A program made the translations under genes and the position numbers. Below are positions 1 to 7,417 of a stretch of DNA of 64,000 nucleotides, piece after piece. This DNA is from Hornefia porci (lineage in GTDB: Bacteria; Bacillota; Clostridia; Peptostreptococcales; Anaerovoracaceae). Position 1 is the first letter of the stretch; every line of letters begins with the position of its first letter. The stretch lies in the NCBI RefSeq assembly GCF_001940235.1, contig NZ_MJIE01000001.1, forward strand, positions 2,739,544 to 2,803,543, written 5' to 3'. The notes beneath the pieces were generated by a model that ran no database searches, had not been told where the DNA came from, and saw only the letters and a program-made list of their open reading frames with translations.

Positions 1-182
1 AGACGTGGGAAGGGTTCGTCTTCATTTTGTTCAGAATGAGCATGGTTTCTGAAATAGATGAATTCATCCCATAGATTCATCCAGGACAGGAATCCGTACA
101 GGCAGTTTAATTCCGTTGTTTGAAAATCGAGATCCGTTTCAAGATCGAGGATATGTTGATGCAGTTCTTGATAGGTGGTCAT
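1..182 (-). CDS. Partial ORF coupled to the ISL3 transposase
   Basis: An open frame starts at an ATG that overlaps the TGA of the ISL3 transposase (ATGA arrangement) and runs off the window edge, giving at least 60 codons (MTTYQELHQH...). The overlap suggests translational coupling with the transposase, so it may be an accessory ORF of the insertion sequence. I do not recognise the protein; it is rich in acidic and aromatic residues and shows no membrane segment. It could also be a chance frame in the end of the element. Confidence 0.4.
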   Translation of the reverse strand, partial: MTTYQELHQHILDLETDLDFQTTELNCLYGFLSWMNLWDEFIYFRNHAHSEQNEDEPFPR

Positions 183-1831
183 CTCAAATCACCTCCCTTA
201 TTGATGTCAAGAAAGGCTTCGTCCAGTATTCTGCTGGCAGCAATGAAGTCACATGGAAGCCCCGCTTCATTGAGGATCCTATCCGGGTTGTTAAAAGGAC
301 TGTTGCCTTCAGCCACCCAGTGCCGAAGGGAAAGAAGCTCGTCCTTTGAGCAGTCGTACATTTCGAGAATCGACTCGAGCTCAGCGTTCAGGACGCGCTG
401 TTTACTCTTAGGAACTGTGTTCCGGTATCTTAAAGAACGAGGCCGGTCTTGTCCGACAGGCTCGCGTCCGTTTAATTGGGGATCGTTTCTTGAAGCAAAG
501 AGGAACCGATTCCGAAAATGGTTGAAATTACGGAAACCCCGCCCCATCCGTTTCAGATCTTTGGCCTTTCTGTTCGTGGATTCGATAGGACCGTTGGACA
601 ATCTCGAAATGATAGCGCCCCCGTTTTTATCAAGCCGTTCCATCAGAACGAATGAGTTGATGATAGGTTCCCTGTGTCGTTTCAGGAGTCTGGAAAAACG
701 GATAAAGATGTCGTGATCGCAATGGGCGTAGTCATTGATCAGTTGATTCAATTCGATTGCCGCCTTTTGAGGCTTGCCGGCATTTACTGTGTTGAATCGC
801 ACATAACGCTCTTTCAGATCATGGAGTTCTTTCAACGCGGGATCAATGAGAAAAAAGCGTTCCTTGTAATCGGAGGTTCTCATCAGGCATCTGAAGTGCC
901 GGTCCATGTGTGGTTCCTCGTGATATGTGATGGAATCTGCATTGGAAAGTAAAAGGAAACGGTAGTGCTTCAGCAGATACAGTTCATCGGACATTGGAAG
1001 CCTTACCTGGTGTCCGGCCTTTTCCGACAGTTTTTTCTGCCGTATTTCGTCACGCTCTCTGATCGTATTCTGCAGATCGCGTATGAAATCCGCAAGTTCT
1101 TTGACGATCCACTGGATCACATGGAAAGAATCTACGACAGATACTGCGTTCGGAAAGTATCTCTCAACATAGCGAAGATATTCATTGTTCATGTCCGTGA
1201 TGAGATATTGAACGGCAAAACGTTCTTCCTTTGGAATGGATGCGAAGTATGGTTCAGTCACATTCTGCCTGCGGCTTTCGAGCAGATCAATCACTTCTCC
1301 TGTATGAAAATCCTGAACGACCAGCGCATATTGACATATCTGATCGATGTCGAGATGAACTTCGTCGATGCTGATCGCATCCGTCAGGGCAATCCTCTTC
1401 ATGTTGACATACCGGTCAAATACGTTGATGGCGTATGTGTCAGAAGTGTTGAACTTCCTTGCGATATCTGCGGCAGACTTAGTCAGATCCCGGAATTCAT
1501 TGACGATGAGAAAGTCGGCTGCGTTTGTGTTCCGACGGTGTTTACTTATGAAATTAAAAGATTCATTTTCTTCATATCGACATTGCCCGTTCGTACAGCG
1601 CCAGCGCCGCTGCTTCAGTAAAAGGACTAACTGATACGTGTCCTGCAATATCGGATGATTGACCCTTCGGATCCTGATCCCTCTGGAATGCATTCGAAAG
1701 CTGCACCGGGGACAGAATCTGATCTCCGGTGGTGTCGACAACGTAACCGTTTTGACACGTCCCTCTGTGGAGATGTCCTCGATTGTTATTGCAGGGTCTT
1801 CTAATTCAAGAAATCTTATGATATCATTCAT
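179..1831 (-). CDS. ISL3-family transposase
   Basis: A 550-residue DDE-type transposase. The N-terminal zinc-ribbon region has CPRC near residue 38 and a second Cys pair (CTNGQC) near residue 73, followed by a helix-turn-helix region and the RNase H-like core with SIDEVHLDID, the first catalytic Asp region, and VVDSFHVIQW. The C-terminal part has the SNGPIESTNRKAKDLKR motif typical of ISL3 transposases. The start was chosen at the ATG preceded by AAAGGAG; an upstream in-frame ATG at 1900 has no ribosome site. The length matches the longer ISL3 members and the frame is intact, so the element may still be active. Its left end lies outside the window. Confidence 0.88.
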   Translation of the reverse strand: MNDIIRFLELEDPAITIEDISTEGRVKTVTLSTPPEIRFCPRCSFRMHSRGIRIRRVNHPILQDTYQLVLLLKQRRWRCTNGQCRYEENESFNFISKHRRNTNAADFLIVNEFRDLTKSAADIARKFNTSDTYAINVFDRYVNMKRIALTDAISIDEVHLDIDQICQYALVVQDFHTGEVIDLLESRRQNVTEPYFASIPKEERFAVQYLITDMNNEYLRYVERYFPNAVSVVDSFHVIQWIVKELADFIRDLQNTIRERDEIRQKKLSEKAGHQVRLPMSDELYLLKHYRFLLLSNADSITYHEEPHMDRHFRCLMRTSDYKERFFLIDPALKELHDLKERYVRFNTVNAGKPQKAAIELNQLINDYAHCDHDIFIRFSRLLKRHREPIINSFVLMERLDKNGGAIISRLSNGPIESTNRKAKDLKRMGRGFRNFNHFRNRFLFASRNDPQLNGREPVGQDRPRSLRYRNTVPKSKQRVLNAELESILEMYDCSKDELLSLRHWVAEGNSPFNNPDRILNEAGLPCDFIAASRILDEAFLDINKGGDLR

Positions 1832-2079
1832 GTATGCTCCTTTCATTTTAAAATCGTTGCAGTTATATGATAAATGAAGAAGCATGGAGGAGGCAATCAC
1901 GGCCTCCTCTAATCATTTTGAGTTCTTTTGCCCCTACGCACTGCCCCCATTGTCAGACCCCACGGAAGGAGCCCACTGTTAGACCCGAATGAACAGAGAC
2001 CCTAAAAAACTTTGATTACCCCACTCTACCCCCGTGGCAACACGGGGTGTTTTTGTGCAACGAAACGGAGGGAAGATAA
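1832..2079. other. Right flank of ISL3 element and phage terminator, no gene
   Basis: This stretch holds an 8-bp hairpin (GAGGAGGC / GCCTCCTC, about 1890-1912) just upstream of the transposase gene, two related short blocks ending in CAGACCC and TAGACCC (about 1950-1985) that may belong to the end of the element, and an intrinsic terminator (CCCCGTG, GCAA loop, CACGGGG, then T-rich) at about 2032-2056. I could not fix the inverted repeat or target duplication because the other end of the element is missing. Confidence 0.5.
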
Positions 2080-2349
2080 ATGACGACAGATAAAGAATTG
2101 ATCCACATGATTCAGAGAAGTGCATTGACCATTTACGAACACGCAGAAAAGATGGCTGGGAATTATTCAACGCAAACAGGGCTTGATATCGGAATCAGAA
2201 TACGCTTCGGGGAGTTGGTCGAAATCACGGTTGATCAGACGCTTCTTCCGGAAGGCTTGTATGACAATATGACAAATTGGAGGAACTATGAACATACCGG
2301 AGAAAATAAGAGTGCTGCATCAGACTTACCGGGTAAGCGAAGTAGATAA
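2080..2349 (+). CDS. Phage-type hypothetical protein
   Basis: An 89-residue protein preceded by GGAGGGAAG at a good distance. The first 70 residues (MTTDKELIHMIQRS...) look like a folded soluble protein. The last 20 overlap the next gene and are basic and low in complexity, so the frame may once have ended elsewhere. It has no recognisable domain. Its position before the ImmA-like fragment and inside the prophage remnant suggests an early-region phage gene. Confidence 0.5.
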   Translation: MTTDKELIHMIQRSALTIYEHAEKMAGNYSTQTGLDIGIRIRFGELVEITVDQTLLPEGLYDNMTNWRNYEHTGENKSAASDLPGKRSR

Positions 2350-2560
2350 CCTGCACGACGGAGCTGACGATCTGTACGGTCAGGTCCGGTATCTGGAAGA
2401 GCGGATTCTGCTGAACAGCGGCGCATCAGACGAGGCGAAAAAGGCAGCACTGATGCACGAGACGATAGCAGAAGGACTTGTGGCAATAAGAAATAACAGA
2501 GATGTGTTACTGGAAATCAAAGATTTGATAAAGGAGTATGTCAAATGGCAGTTTTTCTGA
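2288..2560 (+). pseudogene. Truncated phage metallopeptidase-like protein
   Basis: 90 residues, with GGAGG seven bases before the ATG. The N-terminal half (MNIPEKIRVLHQTY, DNLHDGADDLYGQ, ERILLNS) resembles small phage ImmA/IrrE- or SprT-like proteins that carry an HExxH zinc site. Here the expected site reads HETIAEGL, so the second His is absent and the sequence runs straight into a short unrelated tail. I infer an internal deletion that removed the active site. The family assignment is from memory and tentative. Confidence 0.4.
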
Positions 2561-2834
2561 TTGTGCCGAATGTAAAAATTTTATAAATGATGAAAGATGA
2601 GATACATGTAAATGCAAAGCGTTTTCTGAAGGCATTTCTCCTGAATGTTTTTTAAAAGGAAATCCCAAAGAGGTTAGAGAATGCAATAATGGCATTGGGT
2701 TTGAGTCTGACGAGGCGTCGGAGGATCAGGTGTCCAGATGCCAAAGGTTTATGATAACCTCGAGGGTATGTGTTATGAAAAATGTTGACACTGCCTCCGA
2801 AAAAAATGTTGACAGTTTCTGCTCGCTGCTTTAA
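2538..2834 (+). pseudogene. Cys-rich small protein with in-frame stop
   Basis: A frame starting at the ATG at 2538 encodes a small Cys-rich protein (CAEC, then CKC, then single Cys) typical of short phage-encoded metal-binding proteins, but TGA interrupts it after 20 codons (2598-2600). The same frame continues to 2834, with believable protein only to about 2757; the tail overlaps the tRNA promoter. Read-through of one stop would restore about 75 residues, so I call it a pseudogene. Confidence 0.35.
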
Positions 2835-2837
2835 AAT
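2809..2837 (+). promoter_or_regulatory. Promoter of tRNA-Ala
   Basis: TTGACA at 2809-2814, a 17-base spacer and TAAAAT at 2832-2837, placed 11 bases before the tRNA. A second copy of AAATGTTGACA lies 24 bases upstream (2781-2790), an apparent short duplication of the -35 region. Confidence 0.75.
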
Positions 2838-2848
2838 GGATAGTGCTT

Positions 2849-2924
2849 GGGGAATTAGCGCAGCTGGGAGCGCGTTTGACTGGCAGTCAAGAGGTCACGG
2901 GTTCGAGCCCCGTATTCTCCACCA
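2849..2924 (+). tRNA. tRNA-Ala (GGC anticodon)
   Basis: A 76-base cloverleaf with encoded CCA. The acceptor stem GGGGAAT / ATTCTCC includes the G3-U70 wobble that identifies tRNA-Ala. The anticodon stem is TTTGA / TCAAG with loop CTGGCAG (anticodon GGC), and the T-arm contains GGTTCGAGCCC-type sequence. It is followed by a terminator and then by an integrase remnant pointing toward it, the usual layout of a prophage integrated at a tRNA 3' end. Confidence 0.93.
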
Positions 2925-2936
2925 TAGGTAATGATG

Positions 2937-2981
2937 AAAAGCCTTGAAAATAACCGATTGGGTTGAATTTTCAAGGCTTTT
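2937..2981 (+). terminator. Terminator after tRNA-Ala, near symmetric
   Basis: AAAAGCCTTGAAAAT pairs with ATTTTCAAGGCTTTT (15 bp), with a T-tract on both sides. It can end transcription from the tRNA and from the opposite strand. Confidence 0.85.
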
Positions 2982-3049
2982 GTCATACATAAAGGTTTTC
3001 AAATGCTTGCAAATATGCTCAAGAAACTGCCACACTTTTACCATACTTT

Positions 3050-3367
3050 TTATGCATCCATAAAGTCGATAAACCGATTCAGCGCTTTCGTCTCATCTGC
3101 TTCATAAACATGATTATAAATATCAATGGTGGTCTTTACATCGGAATGCCCTAACCGATCCTGCACTGTAGACAGCGTGCCTGCATCTTCGTCAAGGTCT
3201 GACCATTTTAGTGCCAGTGCCTCACCGCGGCGCATACCGGTATATGTGGGCAGACGGAAAAATGCATACCACATCGGAGACAGGCGTTCCTGTGCCAGTG
3301 TTAAAAGATGTATGCAGTTCATCTTTACTATTTGTTCGCAGATAGACTGTTTCGGTCTGTTTTTCAT
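3050..3367 (-). pseudogene. Tyrosine integrase remnant
   Basis: 105 codons remain of a phage integrase that is normally about 380. The box I segment YTGMRRGEALALKWSDLD (catalytic Arg in GMRRGE) is followed almost at once by the C-terminal DRLGHSDVKTTIDIYNHV segment, which carries the nucleophilic Tyr. The N-terminal arm- and core-binding domains and the HxxR box are gone. Position and direction next to the tRNA 3' end fit the original integration module. It cannot be catalytic as it stands. Confidence 0.8.
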
Positions 3368-3386
3368 AGGTTTATCACCTCACGAC

Positions 3387-3776
3387 CTACAACCCGAGAT
3401 TTTTCTTCAGCGCGTCCTGAAGCACTTGCGAGAAGTTGATGTTGTTTTCGAGTGCTGCGGAGTTAAGCCATTCCGGAATCGAAAGTGTTTTCTTTACGGA
3501 TTTGTTGTTATTCCGCTTCTGATATTCAATCGTGTCACAAGCAATATAGTTCACAAATTCGTTAGCCTTAATTTTTATATCAGTATAATCGCTTGGCGTC
3601 GGAATAATCTTTCCGCTTTTTTCATAATCGAACAGAGTGAATGCCAGAACGTCACTTGCCATATACAAAGCGTCGTTCATATCGTCGCCCCAGGTGTAGC
3701 AACCATCGAGATCAGGAAAAAGAACAGAGTAGCCTTTTTCTTCTTTTGTAAAAATTGCTGGATATGCGTATTTCAT
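3387..3776 (-). CDS. hicB: HicB-family antitoxin
   Basis: 129 residues. The N-terminal half is a partial RNase H-like HicB fold (YPAIFTKEEKGYSVLFPDLDGCYTWGDD), and the C-terminal half has a ribbon-helix-helix type DNA-binding stretch (KKTLSIPEWLNSAALENNINFSQVLQDALK). In known systems HicB binds and neutralises HicA and represses the operon. It follows hicA on the same strand with a gap of 37 bases, preceded by GGAGG. The sequence appears intact. Confidence 0.85.
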   Translation of the reverse strand: MKYAYPAIFTKEEKGYSVLFPDLDGCYTWGDDMNDALYMASDVLAFTLFDYEKSGKIIPTPSDYTDIKIKANEFVNYIACDTIEYQKRNNNKSVKKTLSIPEWLNSAALENNINFSQVLQDALKKNLGL

Positions 3777-3813
3777 ATATATACCTCCTCATTATGTGTA
3801 GGGGGAGTGGGGA

Positions 3814-4038
3814 TTATTTAAGCCCCGCATCCCTCATTATCGCGTTCTGTGTGCCTTTAGGAATTTCTTTGCTTGAGTGTCTCGGAACTCTGAAATCCTT
3901 TCCGGCTATATCGCTGTGCCATTTGTCATGCTCTTTACCATGTTCTACGAGGAGTAGGTAATCCTCATATGGTAATTGTTCCCTACGGTATTGTTTGATA
4001 ACCGTAGTTGTATTAAACTCGGATTTTTTTTTATTCAA
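3814..4038 (-). CDS. hicA: HicA-like toxin with atypical N-terminus
   Basis: 74 residues. The C-terminal 40 match HicA mRNA interferases (HDKWHSDIAG, FRVPRHSSKEIPKGT, IMRDAGLK). The catalytic His is normally in a G-S/H-H segment near residue 25; here the matching place reads HGKEHDKWHS. The first 30 residues (NKKKSEFNTTTVIKQYRREQ) do not look like the usual helical start, and the only start is TTG at 4038, behind a poly-A run. The N-terminus may have been replaced when flanking prophage DNA was lost, so activity is doubtful. Confidence 0.6.
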   Translation of the reverse strand: MNKKKSEFNTTTVIKQYRREQLPYEDYLLLVEHGKEHDKWHSDIAGKDFRVPRHSSKEIPKGTQNAIMRDAGLK

Positions 4039-4058
4039 ATCATTTCAAATTCCCCCTT

Positions 4059-4307
4059 GACATATCACCAAATTGCTTCCACCAGCGCATTCTCGTTGTG
4101 ATCGAGGGCAGGATCCAGACCGAAAGTTACCAGAACAAGAACGGAGATACTGTCTATACGACGGACGTCGTTGCATCAAGAGTAGAGTTCCTGGAATCCA
4201 GAAACGCTGCGCAGAGATCATCAGAGCAGAAGAGACAGCCCGCGGGTCGGACGGATCAGAGACCAGCATCAAGACAAGCGGAGACGGAACGCCGAACCTG
4301 CAGGTGA
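4059..4307 (+). pseudogene. ssb: Single-strand DNA-binding protein fragment
   Basis: The reading frame of the GTG at 4098 gives VVIEGRIQTESYQNKNGDTV followed by TTDVVASRVEFLESRN. This is the last part of an SSB OB-fold, without its N-terminal half. The frame then runs over the start of the portal fragment, which uses another frame. The C-terminal acidic tip of SSB is absent. I infer that a deletion joined an early phage gene (ssb) to a late one (portal) near 4240. Confidence 0.65.
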
Positions 4308-5203
4308 TCGACGGTTCGAACGCGACGGGAATCATTGATCCGACCACAGGACTGCTGCAGGAGGGATATGCAGTCCTCAGCAGGGACACGGACAACCAGA
4401 AGGTTCTGAAGGATGCGTACTTCAGAACAGGAATCACCGTAGTTAGAGATTACGAGGAGCGCACACAGGAGGAGTTCATAAGTCACGCTCCGGCGCCGCT
4501 TCTTGTACCGATCATCTACCGGCCGGACGCCAGACGGCCCTTCGGTCACAGCCGGATTTCCCGTTCCTGCATGAACTTGCAGAATCAGGCGAGAATGACG
4601 CTGACGCGGGCCAATGTCACAGCGGAATTCTACAGCCATCCGCAGCGGTATGTGCTGGGTTTGGACGAAGATGCGGAATTTGACAGCACTAAAGCGTCTA
4701 TTTCCTCATTCCTGGCATTGGACAGAGGCGAGGACGGGAGCAATCCGCAGATCGGTCAATTTACACAGCAGAACATGGAGCCGCACATCAGCCAGTTCAA
4801 AATGTATGCGGCAGCATTCGCCGGGGAGACCGGACTGACAATGGATGATTTAGGATTTGCAACAGAGAATCCATCGTCAGCGGAAGCTATCAAGGCAAGC
4901 CATGAGACACTCCGGCTGACCGCCAGAAAAGCGCAGAGGACATTCGGATCCGGATTCATGAATGTGGGATATCTGGCGGCGTGCCTTCGGGATGATTACG
5001 CGTTTAGCAGAAACGCCGTGTATCAGACAACACCGCGCTGGGCACCGATATTCGAGCCGGATGCGTCCCAGATGTCGGGGATCGGCGATGCAGCCATCAA
5101 AATCAATCAGGCCGTTCCGGGGTATTTCAACAAAGATAGCCTGGAGCAGCTGATCGGAGTGCGCGCAGGAGCGGAGGCAGGCAATGGAGACACAGAAGAA
5201 TGA
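4244..5203 (+). pseudogene. Phage portal protein, 5'-truncated
   Basis: About 320 codons of a portal protein. Recognisable segments are a fold with LLQEGYAVLSRD, the PLLVPIIYRPDARRPFGHSR segment, MNLQNQARMTLTRANV, and a C-terminal region with GLTMDDLGFATENPSSAEAI, all seen in portal proteins of siphophages from Firmicutes. The normal N-terminal 120-150 residues are missing, replaced by the ssb fragment. It overlaps the next gene by 20 bases, as in an intact head module. The product could not form a normal portal ring. Confidence 0.7.
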
Positions 5204-5639
5204 CATTGTTCCGGAACTGTATGAACGGATTCACAAAGATTTCAGGTCGAGGGTTGCTATCAATCCGTGGATTCGTGCGTTCCGGAAAAAACTGAAAGCC
5301 GGAACGGCGACACAGAAAGAGGCTTCGCATTATGCTATGTTAATCGGAAGAACTGCCGGTGAAGCACTGGCAAATGGTTTGACCGAAGATAATCTGCCGG
5401 ATGGGAAGATATATTGGAACATTGCGAAGCGGACGATTGAACCGATTCTTCGAGAGTCTACAGACATGGTGAATGACGCGATGGTCAGCATTATCGATGT
5501 GACGCATAAAAAGAAGCGTATTGGCATTAAACCGCAGAGAGCGGAATTTAATCAGGATCGGTGCGATGCGATCATGAACAAGATCGTAAACCTGTCCTTA
5601 TTGGAAGATGACGATGAGCAAGAAGCAGGACAAAATTAA
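5184..5639 (+). CDS. Phage head protein (N-terminal MuF-like part)
   Basis: 151 residues, starting within the end of the portal gene. It is helical and basic in the middle (INPWIRAFRKKLKAG) and ends with KPQRAEFNQDRCDAIMNKIV. In related phages a very similar segment lies inside a single long head-morphogenesis protein, just before the part encoded by the next frame. Here the two parts overlap by 32 bases in different frames, so this is either a natural split gene or a frameshifted one. Confidence 0.55.
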   Translation: METQKNDIVPELYERIHKDFRSRVAINPWIRAFRKKLKAGTATQKEASHYAMLIGRTAGEALANGLTEDNLPDGKIYWNIAKRTIEPILRESTDMVNDAMVSIIDVTHKKKRIGIKPQRAEFNQDRCDAIMNKIVNLSLLEDDDEQEAGQN

Positions 5640-6348
5640 AGATACAATTCTACGATCCACAGAAAATTCAGTAGCCAGTGTTGCTGATGACAACGTGAAG
5701 GCGAACATGGAAGTTGAAACAGGAGCAGGAATGGAGCCGAAGATTCTACGATCATCAGATGGCAAGTGCTGCGCCTGGTGCAGCAGCCTGGTTGGTGAAT
5801 ATTATGAAGACGAAACTCCAGATGATATCTATGCAAGGCATGACAACTGCAACTGCACGGTGACGTATATCTCCGAGAAGGGATATCAGGACGCGTATAC
5901 GAAGAAATGGATTGACCAGCAGGAGCTGGATGCACGACGAACAAGGATCAAGGAAAACCAAACATATGCGAAGAAAATGGAAGCAGAACGAGATATAGGC
6001 AAAGTGAAAAGAATTGCTGAAAATGAGAAAGATGACATTTTGCCAAATATAGATAAAGCCGAGATTCCATATAAGAAGATATCGGGATATCTACTACTTC
6101 CTGGCGCAAAGCATTCAAGAGAATTTTTTGATTTAGGATACACTGAGCAAGACGCTGAGCAACTTTATAGTGATATTATGAGAGAGATAGAGAAAAATAA
6201 GGCAAACGAAATTTCTGGAAAATTTTATGGTAATAGGCGAAGATATTCTGTTATAATAACACTAGGCAAGACAAAGAAAAGAAAATTTATAACTGTTTGG
6301 CAAATGATAGATGGCATTCCGACATTTATCACAGCTCACAGAATTTGA
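5608..6348 (+). CDS. MuF-type head protein with C-terminal toxin domain
   Basis: 246 residues. Residues 15-110 match the C-terminal half of MuF-like minor head proteins, with a Cys/His site (KCCAWCSSLVGEYYE, then RHDNCNCTV). A charged linker follows (110-150). The last 90 residues (YLLLPGAKHSREFFDLGYT, IPTFITAHRI) resemble the DUF6883-type domain found at the ends of polymorphic toxins. This fits phage MuF proteins that deliver a toxin domain at their C-terminus. A small gene follows after 15 bases, in the place of an immunity gene. GC content falls sharply in the toxin half, which suggests recent exchange of the tip. Confidence 0.6.
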   Translation: MTMSKKQDKIKDTILRSTENSVASVADDNVKANMEVETGAGMEPKILRSSDGKCCAWCSSLVGEYYEDETPDDIYARHDNCNCTVTYISEKGYQDAYTKKWIDQQELDARRTRIKENQTYAKKMEAERDIGKVKRIAENEKDDILPNIDKAEIPYKKISGYLLLPGAKHSREFFDLGYTEQDAEQLYSDIMREIEKNKANEISGKFYGNRRRYSVIITLGKTKKRKFITVWQMIDGIPTFITAHRI

Positions 6349-6363
6349 TAGAGGGTGAAAATT

Positions 6364-6549
6364 ATGGATTCGTTCGCAATTGGTGACAAGGTATTGATAA
6401 AAGAAAGCAAACAACTTGGCTATATTTGTGATGATATAGATCGTGAAGAGGGACATTATATTGTTGATTGTTACGATTTTATGAACTCAGATAATCCAAA
6501 TAAATATTTGATTGATGTTGAAGAAAAAAACATTGTAAAAACAAGATAA
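6364..6549 (+). CDS. Probable immunity protein
   Basis: 61 residues (MDSFAIGDKVLIKESKQLGY...), AT-rich, strongly acidic, with the look of a small beta-barrel like other short immunity proteins. ATG 6364 was chosen because GAGGG lies eight bases upstream; an in-frame GTG at 6355 is less well placed. The role is inferred only from position directly behind the toxin domain. The last codons lie inside a repeat that also ends an unrelated toxin fragment at 7405, in a different frame. Confidence 0.45.
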   Translation: MDSFAIGDKVLIKESKQLGYICDDIDREEGHYIVDCYDFMNSDNPNKYLIDVEEKNIVKTR

Positions 6550-6563
6550 ATGTGTGATAATAT
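6533..6563 (+). promoter_or_regulatory. Promoter of small RNA copy A
   Basis: TTGTAA at 6533-6538 and TAATAT at 6558-6563, with a 19-base spacer and TGTG just before the -10, giving a start near 6570. The second copy of the repeat has a better promoter at the same place. Confidence 0.45.
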
Positions 6564-6569
6564 ATAGAC

Positions 6570-6728
6570 AAGAGAAAGCAGCTTAGAGGTTGAAAAGTAT
6601 CCGTCTCCAACGCGCCACCACTTGGTGGGTCGAGAAATGCGGGCGACACAGACGGTCCCGCCTAAGCTGCTTATTCATTTAAATCACATATCAGGAATTT
6701 TATACCTCGCGGACACCGCGAGGTTTTA
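6570..6728 (+). ncRNA. Structured phage small RNA, copy A (pseudoknot)
   Basis: About 158 bases from a predicted start to an intrinsic terminator. P1 is AAGCAGCTTAG (6576-6586) with CTAAGCTGCTT (6662-6672), 11 bp. Inside, P2 is CCGTCT (6601-6606) with AGACGG (6650-6655), a hairpin is CCACC-ACTT-GGTGG (6615-6628), and GTCG (6629-6632) can pair with CGAC (6644-6647). GCGGG (6639-6643) pairs with CCCGC (6657-6661) outside P2, which makes a pseudoknot. Copy B differs only in loops. I do not recognise a known RNA family; it lacks the cores of the common self-cleaving ribozymes as I know them. Confidence 0.5.
6705..6727 (+). terminator. Terminator of small RNA copy A
   Basis: CCTCGCGG, ACA loop, CCGCGAGG, then TTTTA: a perfect 8-bp stem. 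Confidence 0.8.
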
Positions 6729-6757
6729 TTATGGAGAGGTGAAAACGGGAGGTAAAA

Positions 6758-6964
6758 ATGGATAAAACAGAAGACGACCGAATTACAGGTTTTTTAATTA
6801 ACTTAAGCAAATTAAATGATCTTTATGGAATTACAAAGGTGGAGCTGTATGGTGGATATAATCTCGATATTGAGGGTTTTACAAAGGACGATATTGAAGT
6901 CAGATATCATCTGCTCCGGGAAAGAGTAATAGCACTCGGTGTGCTAAAAGAAATTAAGGAATAA
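6758..6964 (+). CDS. Small phage ORF X, copy 1
   Basis: 68 residues (MDKTEDDRITGFLINLSKLN...), preceded by GGGAGG at seven bases. It is a paralogue of the 71-residue ORF at 9544; both share RITGF-I--, GIT--EL--G, I-IEG-T-D-IEV-Y, RERA--G-LKE. It is acidic and appears folded, with no known domain. It follows the small RNA terminator and precedes the 12-codon leader and terminase start in both copies, so it belongs to the repeated unit. Confidence 0.6.
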   Translation: MDKTEDDRITGFLINLSKLNDLYGITKVELYGGYNLDIEGFTKDDIEVRYHLLRERVIALGVLKEIKE

Positions 6965-6997
6965 GGAACCTTGCGGCAACGCAGCGGGAGAAACGAT

Positions 6998-7036
6998 ATG
7001 AAACACATAAGAGCACCGGCAAGACAATTGAACTGA
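6998..7036 (+). CDS. 12-codon leader ORF, copy 1
   Basis: MKHIRAPARQLN followed by TGA, behind GGGAG. The copy at 9764 encodes the identical peptide with one synonymous change (AAA/AAG). It may be a leader peptide, or the stub of a small terminase gene, since those often begin with a similar basic, APA-containing start. Confidence 0.35.
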   Translation: MKHIRAPARQLN

Positions 7037-7046
7037 AAGAGGGGAA

Positions 7047-7124
7047 ATGGCAGACAGAATCGGACGCCAGAGAAGCACGAACTGCTGGACGGATCGATTG
7101 TATTCATTGAAGGGCAATCATTAA
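7047..7124 (+). pseudogene. Terminase 5' stub, copy 1
   Basis: The first eight codons (MADRIGRQ) and the GAGGGG ribosome site are the same as those of the terminase gene at 9813. After base 7071 the sequence changes abruptly to the toxin fragment and the frame stops after 25 codons. This marks an exact recombination or deletion junction. Confidence 0.6.
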
Positions 7125-7405
7125 AAAGGATTTTGAGTAAACATGGAAAAGAGTTTGATTTAAAAGAATTTGACATAATAAGAGATACTATTGCATCGCC
7201 GGACTGCATAGCGCTAAATGACTCACATCACAAGAAATCATTGCTACTATACAAGGAAATAAAATGGAGTAACAAGAGTATAATGGAATGTGTGTTTATC
7301 AGAGAAGGGAAAAATATTGTTATTCATTATCATAAAATAAACAAAAGGAAAATTAGGAAGTTAAAAAAAGAAGGACAAATCATTGAAAACAAGATAAATG
7401 TGTGA
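7074..7405 (+). pseudogene. Orphan toxin C-terminus (PBECR-like nuclease)
   Basis: About 110 codons in the frame that ends at 7405, starting abruptly at the terminase-stub junction. The product (LLDGSIVFIEGQSLKRILSK, HGKEFD, IASPDCIALN, KSLLLYKEIKW, IVIHYHKINKRKI) has the pattern of the PBECR/BECR nuclease domains that form the C-terminal tips of MuF phage toxins: a His near the start, a Pro-Asp turn and a C-terminal beta-strand run. There is no N-terminal carrier and no clear separate immunity gene. It is AT-rich. The fold call is by pattern only. Confidence 0.5.
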
Positions 7406-7411
7406 TAATAT
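7383..7411 (+). promoter_or_regulatory. Promoter of small RNA copy B
   Basis: TTGAAA at 7383-7388, a 17-base spacer and TAATAT at 7406-7411, which overlaps the last codons of the toxin fragment. Confidence 0.55.
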
Positions 7412-7417
7412 ATAGGC

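Noticed and set aside
3126..3821. 231-codon plus-strand frame across integrase remnant and hicB
   Set aside because: Antisense to two recognisable genes; Cys- and Phe-rich with no family pattern.
6570..6728. Hammerhead, HDV, pistol or twister ribozyme
   Set aside because: I tried to place the conserved cores of these families on the sequence; none fits as a whole, although short pieces such as GCCTAAG recall some.
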